NCBI GenBank assembly: GCA_964370845.1
Contig: CAYJLB010000004.1
Location: forward strand, 1-64,000
Reading direction: 5' to 3'
Origin: CAYJLB01 sp964370845
GTDB taxonomy: Bacteria; Bacillota; Clostridia; Oscillospirales; Ruminococcaceae
DNA length: 64,000 bases
Below the pieces are notes generated by a model that made no database searches, was not told the origin of the DNA, and was given only the letters and a program-made list of their open reading frames with translations. Below, one piece after another: positions 14,657 through 23,386 of the stretch (the stretch's first letter is position 1; every line of letters begins with the position of its first letter). Position numbers and translations under genes: made by a program.

Positions 14657-15331
14657 ATGAACAATTTAAATATTAAAGAATTAGGAAAAATCGGAGAATT
14701 TTTAATTTATAACCACTCAAAAGCGACTTCTTCACACAACTATACTGTTGACATTGAAAAATTTATCAGTGAGGATTTAATGGTGAAAATCGGATATGCA
14801 GAATTTTCGAACAAAAATAGCGGAAAATTAGCTTTTGTTTCCGATGGAAAAACTCCTGTAGAAATTATTAAGAATGACAAACTATATAGACGAACTTATC
14901 CAAAAGAAACCATTGCAATGAGCAGTGTTTTATTAAAAAAAGAGCAAGAAGTGCTAAAAAATCTAACTCTAGCTCGTCAAGCTAGTAAGATTATATTAAA
15001 TAGACTTTCAAAAAGCGATGACTTACTTTCGACAGAAGAAATTAATGAGCAAATTGAAACCATGGCGATTTCATTAATTTTGCCAAAATTCCTTCTTGAA
15101 AAAACTCTTGCACGTTTTACTGGAGGAAAAAGAATTTCAATTTATGGCGGAAATACAATGAAACAAGAAGATAGAAAACTTCTTATGATAATGGCGGAAT
15201 ACTTAGGAGTGTCTTATTTTATGCTTGTTTCAAGGTTAAAAAGTCTTTGTTATTTTGAACGAAAAGAATTTGCTGAATATTTCAAAATCAGTTTACGCAG
15301 TAATGATAAAATTGCGATTTCTGCTAGATAG
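14657..15331 (+). CDS. ImmA/IrrE-like protein lacking the HExxH zinc motif
   Basis: 224 residues. The C-terminal two-thirds follow the ImmA/IrrE (DUF955) layout. NLTLARQASKIIL (102-114) sits where family members have a helix of the RFTLAHELGHxLL type. EINEQIETMAISLILPKFLL matches the ExxAxxFAxxLLMP helix, and EYLGVSYFMLVSRLKSLCYF matches the C-terminal domain that normally reads FGVSxxALxxRLKxLG. His-Glu-x-x-His is replaced by Arg107-Gln108-Ala-Ser-Lys111, so zinc binding and peptidase activity should be lost. Active relatives cleave or sense HTH repressors. Here the partner would be the LexA-like protein 22 bases upstream in the same operon. Homology is judged by motif alignment only. Confidence 0.6.
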   Translation: MNNLNIKELGKIGEFLIYNHSKATSSHNYTVDIEKFISEDLMVKIGYAEFSNKNSGKLAFVSDGKTPVEIIKNDKLYRRTYPKETIAMSSVLLKKEQEVLKNLTLARQASKIILNRLSKSDDLLSTEEINEQIETMAISLILPKFLLEKTLARFTGGKRISIYGGNTMKQEDRKLLMIMAEYLGVSYFMLVSRLKSLCYFERKEFAEYFKISLRSNDKIAISAR

Positions 15332-15341
15332 CATACAATAA

Positions 15342-15386
15342 AAACGGAGTAAAGAAACTTATTATTAAAGTTTCTTTACTCCGTTT
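15342..15386. terminator. bidirectional terminator between convergent genes
   Basis: AAACGGAGTAAAGAAACTT pairs with AAGTTTCTTTACTCCGTTT; T- or A-rich flanks lie on both sides. It separates the IrrE-like gene from the minus-strand oligopeptidase. Confidence 0.8.
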
Positions 15387-15398
15387 ATTATTTGATTA

Positions 15399-17087
15399 TT
15401 ATATTTGGTTTTCAGCAAGCCAAACTTTTAATCTATCCATAATTGATTTTATTGAACCGTCTTCAAGTGGAGATAAAAATCCTGTTGTCTTGATAATGTC
15501 AACAAAAGTTTTAGTTCCGCCTAAATCAACAAAATCCACATACATTTTATATGCTTCTTCCTTATTTTCAAGGAATTTTGCATAGAATTGTAAAGCCATA
15601 GTTTGCGCCATACAATAGTCAATGTAATAGAATGGATACATATAAATGTGAAGTTGACGTTGCCAACCCGCTCCTCTGCCATAGAATGGAATTTCATCAT
15701 ACTCAATTCCAGGGCGGAAACGTTTTTCAATTTCAAGCCATTTTTGATTTCGTTCTTCAGGGGTTAAATCAGGGTTTGCATAAACAACTTCTTGGAATTC
15801 GTCAACTTGACAACCATAAGGTATGAAAGTTAATGCACCCTCAACGTGAGCCAATTTATATTTCGCAGCATCTTGTTTAAAGAAAAGGTGATGCCACGGT
15901 GCAGTTAAAAACTCCATTGCCATTGAGTGAGTTTCGGCAATTTCCATTGAATATTCATTCATCATTGATAATTCAAAGTTTTTAAAGCCTCTAAAACTGT
16001 TGAAAGCGTGTCCCATTTCGTGAGTTAAGACGTCAACATCGTGAGCAGTGTCATTGAAATTAGCAAAAACGAATGGATATTTGTAATCTCCAAAGTTTGT
16101 GCAGTACCCGCCAGGCGCTTTCCCGTCTTTTGAATACAAGTCAAAAAGTTCGTTATCATACATAACTTTAATAAATTCAGCAGTTTCAGGCATCATTTCA
16201 AGATACATTTGCTTTCCGCTTGCAATAATTTCTTCACTTGAAACTTGCGGTTTTGGTGCACCATCTTTAAATGTATAAGGTAAATCATAGAATTTTAGTT
16301 CAGACATTTCAGTACGCTTCATTTGATTTTTTTGAATTTCCTTAACAACAGGAACAATTTCGCTTACAACTTGATTTTTGAACACGGCAACAGCACTATT
16401 GTCGTAGCAATTTCTTCTTCTTCTCATATAACCAAGTTGAACAAAGTTGTCGCAACCCATAATTTTCGCTTGAGCAGTTCTATTTTTAACCAGTTTGTCA
16501 AAAATATCGTCCAATTTATCTTGAACAGCGTCAAAGCATTTACCCTCAGCAATATAAGCAGCTTTTCGAACTTCACGGTCAAGGCTCTCTTTATAAGGAC
16601 CAAGCAACGGTAAAGGCATTGTCTTTCCATCGAATTCAACTGTCAATTTTGCATACATTTGTTGATACTCATGGACAAGCTTGCTTTCTTCTTTCGCAAG
16701 TTCAGTACACTCAGGTGAAAAAGATTTAATAGCCAGTTCCGCATTTATAAAAGGCACGTCACCGATTTTTTCAATTAAATAATCTTTAAAAGGACTGTTT
16801 ACCATTGCAACTTCAAGTGGCAAAGCTTTTTCTTTCATAATAGTTAGGTTTGGAAGTAAATATTCCATTTCCGCCTTATAAAACTCATCGTTTGTGTCAA
16901 TAGTATTTCTAACGTGAGCAAGAGAGTAATTTGTAGCAATTGTACTTTCAAGTTTGTCAACTTTTTTTAACACTTCAAATTGTTCCTCTTTAGTGGTAGC
17001 ATTTTGGAAATCTGCAATTAATTTTTCTAACTCTGCAAATTTTTTTTCAAAGTCAGGTCTTGAGTATTCTAATTCCGAAAACTTCAT
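15399..17087 (-). CDS. M3 family oligoendopeptidase (PepF-like)
   Basis: 562 residues, typical for clostridial M3B oligoendopeptidases, which trim short peptides in the cytosol. The zinc site is visible as VLTHEMGHAFNSFRG near residue 355, with the third ligand Glu in MNEYSMEIAETHSMAMEF about 25 residues on. The C-terminal Tyr-rich region QRQLHIYMYPFYYIDYCMAQ is conserved in the family. The frame extends to TTG 17105 but that contains the AAAGGA site; ATG 17087 (MKFSELEYSRPDF) is chosen. It faces the peptide ABC transporter divergently, which fits a shared role in peptide use, though no common operator was seen. Confidence 0.92.
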   Translation of the reverse strand: MKFSELEYSRPDFEKKFAELEKLIADFQNATTKEEQFEVLKKVDKLESTIATNYSLAHVRNTIDTNDEFYKAEMEYLLPNLTIMKEKALPLEVAMVNSPFKDYLIEKIGDVPFINAELAIKSFSPECTELAKEESKLVHEYQQMYAKLTVEFDGKTMPLPLLGPYKESLDREVRKAAYIAEGKCFDAVQDKLDDIFDKLVKNRTAQAKIMGCDNFVQLGYMRRRRNCYDNSAVAVFKNQVVSEIVPVVKEIQKNQMKRTEMSELKFYDLPYTFKDGAPKPQVSSEEIIASGKQMYLEMMPETAEFIKVMYDNELFDLYSKDGKAPGGYCTNFGDYKYPFVFANFNDTAHDVDVLTHEMGHAFNSFRGFKNFELSMMNEYSMEIAETHSMAMEFLTAPWHHLFFKQDAAKYKLAHVEGALTFIPYGCQVDEFQEVVYANPDLTPEERNQKWLEIEKRFRPGIEYDEIPFYGRGAGWQRQLHIYMYPFYYIDYCMAQTMALQFYAKFLENKEEAYKMYVDFVDLGGTKTFVDIIKTTGFLSPLEDGSIKSIMDRLKVWLAENQI

Positions 17088-17335
17088 TTTTGTCAATCCT
17101 TTCAATCTGATGAAATATAGTATAAATATTAATCATAAAATTATTCTCAAACTAAAAAATTTGAGTTATTTTAACAGACATTATATAACAAAGTAAAGTG
17201 ATAAACTGTTAATTGTGCAATATAATAGCAGGTGTTTTTGATTAAATTTATGGTAATATTGTAACATTTTTTGCAAGATAAAGCAAGTATTTTTGCAAAA
17301 TTATTAAAATTGTGATAAGTGTGTGTTAAATTTCC

Positions 17336-17364
17336 TTGCTTTTTCGTGAAAGTTAGTGTATAAT
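17336..17364 (+). promoter_or_regulatory. promoter of the peptide ABC transporter operon
   Basis: TTGCTT (17336-17341) and TATAAT (17359-17364) are 17 bases apart, 37 bases before the first start codon. The rest of the 313-base region 17088-17400 is AT-rich; it must hold the oligopeptidase promoter, but no other clear site was seen. Confidence 0.75.
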
Positions 17365-17400
17365 ATCGGAGTAATCAAATAAAAGGAGGAAAAATTAAAA

Positions 17401-19311
17401 ATGAAAAAATTACTTGCAGCGTTGCTAGCAACTCTATGCGCAGCTACTTTTGTAGCTTGTGGAGATGACTCATCAGCACCGCTAAACACAACTGCTCCTG
17501 CTACTGAAGCAACTTCTGAAGCAGGAGGCGAAGAAACTACTGCACCTACAACTGAGGGCAATCCTTTCGAGGACGGACTAATTATTGGTTCTGTTACTGA
17601 TCTTAACGCAGATATGATGTCTGGTTGGACTAATGGTTCACAAAACCAAGCTGTTCACAGATTACTAGGTGGTTATGAAACTTTTGATTTCACACCTGAC
17701 CAAACTTACGTTTTAAACGAAGTTGCTGTTAAAGAATTAGTTATTACTGATAACGAAGATGGTTCAAAAACTTACACTTATACAATTAACGAAAACCTAG
17801 TTTACAACAATGGCGACCCAATCACTGCTGTTGACTATGTATTCTCAGTTCTATTCGGTTCATCACCTGAACTTGGTCAACTTGACGGTGCTTCAAACAT
17901 CGCTGGCGAACCATTTGTAGGTTACGAAGCATTCAATGCTGGCGAAACTAAAACTTTCGCAGGTGTTAGATTACTTGGTGATTACCAATTCTCAATCACA
18001 ATGAAAGCTGAAGAACTACCAAACTACTTTGAATCAGTATTTATGGCTGTTGGCCCATCACCAATGCATGTAATGGCTCCTGGTGTTACTATTACTGACG
18101 ATGGTACTGGTGCTACTCTTTCAGAAGAATTTACTGTTGAACTTTTAACAGAAACAATTCTTAACCCAGAAACTGGTTACAGATATAACCCACAAGTTAC
18201 TTCTGGTCCTTACCAATTCGAAAGCTATGACCCTGAAACTCTACAAGGTGTTCTTGTTAAGAGTGACAACTTCCTTGGAAGATATGACGGTGCAACTGCT
18301 ACAATCGATAAATTAGTATTCAAATCAGTTGTTGACGCAACTCAACTTGACGAACTTGCTGCTGGTTCAGTTCACCTAATCGCTGGACTAAACGGTGGTG
18401 AAAAAATCAATGCTGGTCTTGATATGGTTGATGAAGGTATCGTTGAATCTACTTCTTACCCAAGAGCTGGTTACGGTAAAATCGAATTCGCTTGTGAATT
18501 TGGTCCTACACAATTTGTTGAAGTAAGACAAGCAATTGCTTACTCACTAGATAGAGTTGCTTTCGCTAACCAATGGACTGGTGGTTACGGACAATTAACT
18601 CACTCAAGATATGGTCTATCTCAATGGGAAGCTCAAGCTAGCCTTGAATTCATTGAAACTGAACTAAACCACTACGCAATCGACCTTGAAATGGCTAAAC
18701 AAGTTCTAATCGACGGCGGTTGGACTTTAAATGCTGAAGGTGGAGAATTCGTAGAAGGAACTGACGAAATTCGTTACAAAGACGTTGATGGCGAATTAAT
18801 GCCACTTATCGTTGAATGGGCTTCTTCAGAAAACAACCCAATCTCTGATATGATCGTTCAAATGCTTGTTCCAAACGCTCCACTAATTGGTATGAAAATC
18901 AACCAAACTGTTATGGACTTTGGTACACTTCTAACTCACCTATACCGTCTAGATCCAGCTGATGCTGACTACCATATGTTTAACCTAGCAACTGGTTTTG
19001 CTACTACAAACCCAGTATGGTACTACTTCAGCCCAGAAGAACAATTCTTAGGACAATACAACACTCCAAGAATTGACGACGAAGAATTATATTCAATCGC
19101 TCTTGAAATGCAAAAAACTGATTCAACTGATCAAGAAAGATGGTTAGAACTATGGCAACAATCTATCCTACGTTTTAACGAATTAGTAATTGAATTACCA
19201 CTATATTCTGATGAATATTTCGAATTCTTCCACCCAGCACTTGAAAACTATGAACCATTTGCATTATGGTCATGGGAACACGCAATTCTACGCGCATCAG
19301 TTGCTGAATAA
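17401..19311 (+). CDS. peptide ABC transporter substrate-binding lipoprotein
   Basis: 636 residues of the family-5 (OppA/DppA) extracytoplasmic binding proteins. A signal peptide with lipobox (ATFVAC, Cys20) is followed by a Thr/Glu/Ala linker to residue 52 and the bilobed binding domain. Typical stretches are visible, such as VYNNGDPITAVDYVFSVLFG (about 137) and FVEVRQAIAYSLDRVAFAN (about 371). It begins with AAAGGAGGAAAAATTAAAA and a strong -10. Codons favour C-ending AAC/TAC/CTA choices as in the ribosomal genes of this window, consistent with very high expression. A hairpin terminator separates it from the permeases. Substrate class (oligopeptide) is inferred from family. Confidence 0.9.
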   Translation: MKKLLAALLATLCAATFVACGDDSSAPLNTTAPATEATSEAGGEETTAPTTEGNPFEDGLIIGSVTDLNADMMSGWTNGSQNQAVHRLLGGYETFDFTPDQTYVLNEVAVKELVITDNEDGSKTYTYTINENLVYNNGDPITAVDYVFSVLFGSSPELGQLDGASNIAGEPFVGYEAFNAGETKTFAGVRLLGDYQFSITMKAEELPNYFESVFMAVGPSPMHVMAPGVTITDDGTGATLSEEFTVELLTETILNPETGYRYNPQVTSGPYQFESYDPETLQGVLVKSDNFLGRYDGATATIDKLVFKSVVDATQLDELAAGSVHLIAGLNGGEKINAGLDMVDEGIVESTSYPRAGYGKIEFACEFGPTQFVEVRQAIAYSLDRVAFANQWTGGYGQLTHSRYGLSQWEAQASLEFIETELNHYAIDLEMAKQVLIDGGWTLNAEGGEFVEGTDEIRYKDVDGELMPLIVEWASSENNPISDMIVQMLVPNAPLIGMKINQTVMDFGTLLTHLYRLDPADADYHMFNLATGFATTNPVWYYFSPEEQFLGQYNTPRIDDEELYSIALEMQKTDSTDQERWLELWQQSILRFNELVIELPLYSDEYFEFFHPALENYEPFALWSWEHAILRASVAE

Positions 19312-19358
19312 TTCAGTTAAATAATTATTGATAATAAATCTATTTAATATCATAATAC

Positions 19359-19402
19359 TTACAGGACATTAATATATTTAGTGTCCTGTAACGTTATTTT
19401 TT
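19359..19402 (+). terminator. intercistronic terminator after the binding protein
   Basis: TTACAGGACA pairs with TGTCCTGTAA and is followed by CGTTATTTTTT. Placed between the binding-protein and permease genes, it probably lets only part of the transcripts continue. Confidence 0.75.
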
Positions 19403-19462
19403 CATTTTTTTATTTTTACCAATTTTTTACAATACAATCTTTTTTGAAGGGATGATTAGTTA

Positions 19463-20446
19463 GTGCTTAGATATATTTTGAAACGTTTGCTATATTTAAT
19501 ATTTGTTTTAGCATTGGTTTCACTAATTTTATTCGGAATTTTTAAACTTGTACCGGGAGATCCGGCTGCAATGTTACTTGAGGGACAAAGAACAGCTCTT
19601 TCTCCTGAACAATATCAACAACTTTATTTACAAACAAGAGCTGATTTAGGTCTTGATGAAAACATTTTGGTTCAATACTTTAAATGGGTAGTAAATACAG
19701 TTCAAGGGGATTTTGGTTATTCTACACAATACAAAATGCCTGTTATTGACGTACTTGGAGCACCAATGTCCAATACAGTAAAACTAAATCTTATTACAAT
19801 GTTTTTAGTTTTTGCTATTACAATTCCACTTGGAATTACAACCGCTGTACGAAAATTTTCAGTTTATGATAACATCGTACAAGTCGGCTCGGTAATCGGT
19901 TACAGTATTCCATCATTTATCATAGGTCTTGTTTTTATTGCAATTTTTGCGGTAACCCTTGGCTGGCTTCCGATAAGTGGTTCTGTTTCCGCAGGTAGTA
20001 CAGCTACTGGTTTAGCTGATACCTTAGATAGGCTACGTCATATGGTTTTACCTGTTATGGTAATGACTTTTGGCTCGCTTGGTGGTATCACACGTTATGT
20101 TCGTGGTGCTATGATTGAATCATTACAAATGGATTACATCAGAACTGCAAGGGCAAAAGGTCTTAAAGAAAAAGTTGTAATCTACGTTCACGCATTTAGA
20201 AACTCACTAATTCCACTTGTAACAATTACAACAGGCTGGATGGTAAGTTTATTTGGTGGTTCGGTAATCATTGAATCCGTTTTCAACTGGAACGGTATGG
20301 GAACTTTACTTGTTTCTTCATTAAGACAACAAGACTTCTCTGTTTCAATGGCAATCCAAATATTCTTCGTGTTACTTGTTTTACTTGGTAACCTTATTAT
20401 GGATATTGGATACTCACTTGTTGACCCACGTATTAAATTAAGCTAG
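19463..20446 (+). CDS. peptide ABC transporter permease (DppB/OppB-type)
   Basis: 327 residues with six predicted membrane helices. N-terminal MLRYILKRLLYLIFVLALVS and FKLVPGDPA are hallmarks of DppB/OppB. The EAA loop is at about 220-245 (AKGLKEKVVIYVHAFRNSLIPL), which contacts the ATPase. Start is a GTG with GAAGGGATG upstream. No insertion is present in this subunit, unlike its partner. It is followed 18 bases later by the second permease. Confidence 0.93.
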   Translation: MLRYILKRLLYLIFVLALVSLILFGIFKLVPGDPAAMLLEGQRTALSPEQYQQLYLQTRADLGLDENILVQYFKWVVNTVQGDFGYSTQYKMPVIDVLGAPMSNTVKLNLITMFLVFAITIPLGITTAVRKFSVYDNIVQVGSVIGYSIPSFIIGLVFIAIFAVTLGWLPISGSVSAGSTATGLADTLDRLRHMVLPVMVMTFGSLGGITRYVRGAMIESLQMDYIRTARAKGLKEKVVIYVHAFRNSLIPLVTITTGWMVSLFGGSVIIESVFNWNGMGTLLVSSLRQQDFSVSMAIQIFFVLLVLLGNLIMDIGYSLVDPRIKLS

Positions 20447-20464
20447 GAAAGGGAAAAATTAAAT

Positions 20465-22264
20465 ATGAAAAAGAAAAATACATTTCTTCTTTTAATAAAA
20501 AGCCTTTTCCGTGGGAACAATGTCCTAAGTGAGGCGGATATATTAAAAGAAGAAGAACTACAAAGTCCTTTTAGAACTATAGTTAAAAACTTTTTTGGAA
20601 ACAAAATCGCTTTAGCTGGAATTATCGTGTTCGCATTTATGTTTATTTTAGCATTTATTATGCCACATTTCATTCCGCTAGATTTAAACTTCCAAAACTC
20701 AACTCAAAAAAATGTTGGTTTAACTCAATCAATGCTTGACGTTCCATCAAGTCTTGAAAATAATTATAAAGAAGCTGACGCTGGTTCAATTTTCAGTGTT
20801 GGTATCGATAATAATGGTGGAGTATACCTATGGGGACAAGTTGATGACAAGTTATATGCACTTCCAGAAGATATGGCTGGTGTTGCGTTAACTCAAGTAT
20901 CAGCGGGTCTTGACCACATTACAGCTCTTGGTGAAGATGGAAAAGTTTACTCATGGGGTAATGACCGTCTTAACATCACAAACATTCCAAGTAATGTTGA
21001 AAGAATGGATAATATCGCAAAAGTTTTTGCGGGAAATCAAATTTCTTTTGCAATTACAGATGACGGAGAACTTTATAACTGGGGTAATGCTAACTTAATT
21101 AAAATAGCTGTTCCTTTTGAATATCAAGGCGAGTATGCTGATGTTGTTGCAAACACAAACACTGCCCTTGCTTTAACAACAGGTGGAGAGGTTGTTTCTG
21201 TAGTTATTCAAGATAACTCATTTAGTAAAATCCCTGAAGAAATTCAAGGTACTGTTTCGGAAATTGCTATCACTGAAAAAACTGCAATGGCTTTGACAAA
21301 TGATGGACAAGTTCATTTCTGGGGTGATACAACAAACGGAATTGCAGATGTTCCTGCTGAAATTCAAGGTAAAATCGTAGCAATTTCTGCTGGTTACTCA
21401 CATTTTACAGCTGTTACTGATGATGGAAAAGTTTACGCTTGGGGAAGTAATTCATACGGCGAAAGCGATGTTCCAAACATTTCAAATGCTGTAGACATTT
21501 CTTCTGACTACTATCAAAACTATGTAACTACATCTGACGGAAAAGTTGTTACTTTTGGTCACAAAGGTTACTTACTAGGAACAGACCACTACGGTCGTGA
21601 CGTGTTCACAAGACTTATTGCTGGTGGACAAATGACTATGACTATCGGTGCTGTTGCTGTTATTATTCAACTTCTAATCGGTGTTATGGTTGGTGGTGCT
21701 GCTGGTTACTACGGTGGAAAAATTGACAACTTCTTAATGCGTATTGCCGAAGTTATCGGTTCAATTCCATTTATGCCACTTGCGATGATTTTATCGGCGA
21801 TAATCGGTTCTTCTATCCCTGAAAACGCTAGAATTACCATGATAATGGTTATCCTTGGTGTTCTTTCTTGGCCTTCGACTGCAAGACTTATCCGTGGACA
21901 AGTTCTTGCTGAACGTGAAAAAGAATTCGTTACTGCTGCTAAATCAATGGGTATTAAAGAAAGAGTAATTATTTTCAGACACATTATTCCAAATATAATT
22001 ACTGTTATTATAGTAAGTGCTACACTTTCATTTGCATCATCAATGCTTACAGAAACTGCACTTTCATTCTTAGGATTTGGTGTACTTGAGCCACGTCCAA
22101 CTTGGGGTAATATGCTTACTTCCTCACAATCTTCCGAAGTTATTTCAGTTTATTGGTGGAGATGGATATTCCCAGCACTTGCACTTTCAATCACTACAAT
22201 TAGTATTAACTTAATCGGTGATGGATTAAGAAACGCAATTGACCCTAAATCCAACGAACGCTAG
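20465..22264 (+). CDS. DppC/OppC-type permease with inserted RCC1-like beta-propeller
   Basis: 599 residues, about twice the normal 300. Residues 1-80 hold the first membrane helix (about 48-68) and the PLDLNFQN turn. Residues 370-599 are a normal DppC core: LGTDHYGRDVFTRL, five helices, and the EAA loop AKSMGIKERVIIFRHIIPN. Between them, residues about 85-365 are seven repeats of about 40 residues, each with a DGxVYxWG core: GGVYLWG (118), DGKVYSWG (158), DGELYNWG (200), GGEVVSV (240), DGQVHFWG (280), DGKVYAWG (320), DGKVVTFG (358). Seven blades is the RCC1 fold number. Topology puts the propeller outside the membrane, facing the binding protein. The frame is continuous and codon use matches both ends, so a chimera is unlikely. 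Confidence 0.92.
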   Translation: MKKKNTFLLLIKSLFRGNNVLSEADILKEEELQSPFRTIVKNFFGNKIALAGIIVFAFMFILAFIMPHFIPLDLNFQNSTQKNVGLTQSMLDVPSSLENNYKEADAGSIFSVGIDNNGGVYLWGQVDDKLYALPEDMAGVALTQVSAGLDHITALGEDGKVYSWGNDRLNITNIPSNVERMDNIAKVFAGNQISFAITDDGELYNWGNANLIKIAVPFEYQGEYADVVANTNTALALTTGGEVVSVVIQDNSFSKIPEEIQGTVSEIAITEKTAMALTNDGQVHFWGDTTNGIADVPAEIQGKIVAISAGYSHFTAVTDDGKVYAWGSNSYGESDVPNISNAVDISSDYYQNYVTTSDGKVVTFGHKGYLLGTDHYGRDVFTRLIAGGQMTMTIGAVAVIIQLLIGVMVGGAAGYYGGKIDNFLMRIAEVIGSIPFMPLAMILSAIIGSSIPENARITMIMVILGVLSWPSTARLIRGQVLAEREKEFVTAAKSMGIKERVIIFRHIIPNIITVIIVSATLSFASSMLTETALSFLGFGVLEPRPTWGNMLTSSQSSEVISVYWWRWIFPALALSITTISINLIGDGLRNAIDPKSNER

Positions 22265-22345
22265 GCAACGTGACGTTGCATTCATGCCCGCGTTATTAGA
22301 TTGATTAATTGGGGAAATTTGTTATCCACGAGGTCAAAGATAGTA
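22265..22345 (+). repeat. GCCCGCG-family repeat inside the transporter operon
   Basis: A GCAACG-TGA-CGTTGC hairpin (22265-22279) begins right after the permease stop. GCCCGCGTTATTAGATTG and ATCCACGAGGTCAAAGATAG follow, aligning closely with 9456-9515. It may act as an RNA-processing or stability hairpin between permease and ATPase genes. Confidence 0.6.
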
Positions 22346-22396
22346 CGAATTCATAACTAATTGTAAACAACTATATGTAAAGGAACGGTTAATAAA

Positions 22397-23386
22397 ATGG
22401 CACTTTTAGAAATAAAAAATTTGCAGACATTTTTTAAGACCAAAAAAGGCACAGTAAAAGCTGTAAACGGCGTTTCATACCGTGTTGATAAAGGAAAAAC
22501 TCTCGGAGTAGTTGGAGAAAGTGGAAGTGGTAAATCTGTTTCTGCGATGAGTATTCTTAAACTTCTTGACGGTAATGGAAGTATTGCCGGCGGAGAGATT
22601 GTCTTTGATGGAAAAAATCTTGAAAAAGCTACAATAAACGATATGTATAAAATTAGAGGTAACGATATTTCCGTTATCTTCCAAGAACCAATGACTAGTT
22701 TAAACCCTGTTTTTACTATTTCCAAACAAATTTCCGAAGTTTTTATTATTCACCAAAATATGAATAAAAATCAAGCTGCTGCTGAAGCTGTGGAAATTTT
22801 GAGAGCAGTAAAAATCCCTAACCCTGAACGTGTTGCGAAACAATATCCGCACCAGCTATCAGGTGGTATGCGTCAACGTGTTATGATTGCTATGGCTCTT
22901 GCCTGTAAGCCAAAATTGCTTATTGCTGATGAGCCTACAACAGCTCTTGACGTTACTATTCAAGCACAAATCCTAAAGCTTATGAATGAGCTTAAAAAAG
23001 AAAATGAAACTTCAATTTTGTTCATTACACATGACCTTGGAGTTATCAATGAAATGGCTGACGAAGTTGCAGTTATGTACTGTGGACAAGTGGTTGAAAT
23101 GGCTTCTGTTGAAACAATTTTCGGCGAAAACCAATATAACCACCCATATACTGAAGGGTTAATGACATCAATTCCAAGACTTGACACTCCTGCTGGAGCA
23201 AAACTTGAGTCTATCCCTGGATCAGTTCCACATCCTTTGGCTTTACCTATTGGTTGTAAATTTGCGCCAAGATGTAAATATGCCACTGAAAAATGTGAAA
23301 CTGAAGAACCAACTTTAGTTGAAGTTGAAGATAATCATCAGGTTAGATGTTTCTATCCTTTTAAGGAGGAGCGAAATGGAAAATAA
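22397..23386 (+). CDS. peptide ABC transporter ATPase (DppD/OppD-type)
   Basis: 329 residues, normal for DppD/OppD. Walker A is GESGSGKS (about 39), the Q-loop FQEP (about 96), the signature LSGGMRQR (about 154) and Walker B LLIADEPTTALD (about 174), with the switch His in THDLG (about 211). The C-terminal oligopeptide domain carries the Cys cluster GCKFAPRCKYATEKC (about 290). It starts at ATG after AAAGGAACGGTTAATAAA. The last 11 bases overlap the start of the next ATPase gene. Confidence 0.95.
   Translation: MALLEIKNLQTFFKTKKGTVKAVNGVSYRVDKGKTLGVVGESGSGKSVSAMSILKLLDGNGSIAGGEIVFDGKNLEKATINDMYKIRGNDISVIFQEPMTSLNPVFTISKQISEVFIIHQNMNKNQAAAEAVEILRAVKIPNPERVAKQYPHQLSGGMRQRVMIAMALACKPKLLIADEPTTALDVTIQAQILKLMNELKKENETSILFITHDLGVINEMADEVAVMYCGQVVEMASVETIFGENQYNHPYTEGLMTSIPRLDTPAGAKLESIPGSVPHPLALPIGCKFAPRCKYATEKCETEEPTLVEVEDNHQVRCFYPFKEERNGK

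Noticed and set aside
13056..15331. Integrated prophage or integrative element at tRNA-Arg
   Set aside because: No integrase, structural phage gene or repeated tRNA 3' end was found; only a repressor-like pair and an RHH protein are present.
20717..21559. Assembly chimera as explanation of the RCC1 insert
   Set aside because: The frame is open through both junctions, codon use is even, and the insert has exactly seven repeats placed in the one loop that tolerates insertions. Read mapping would still be decisive.
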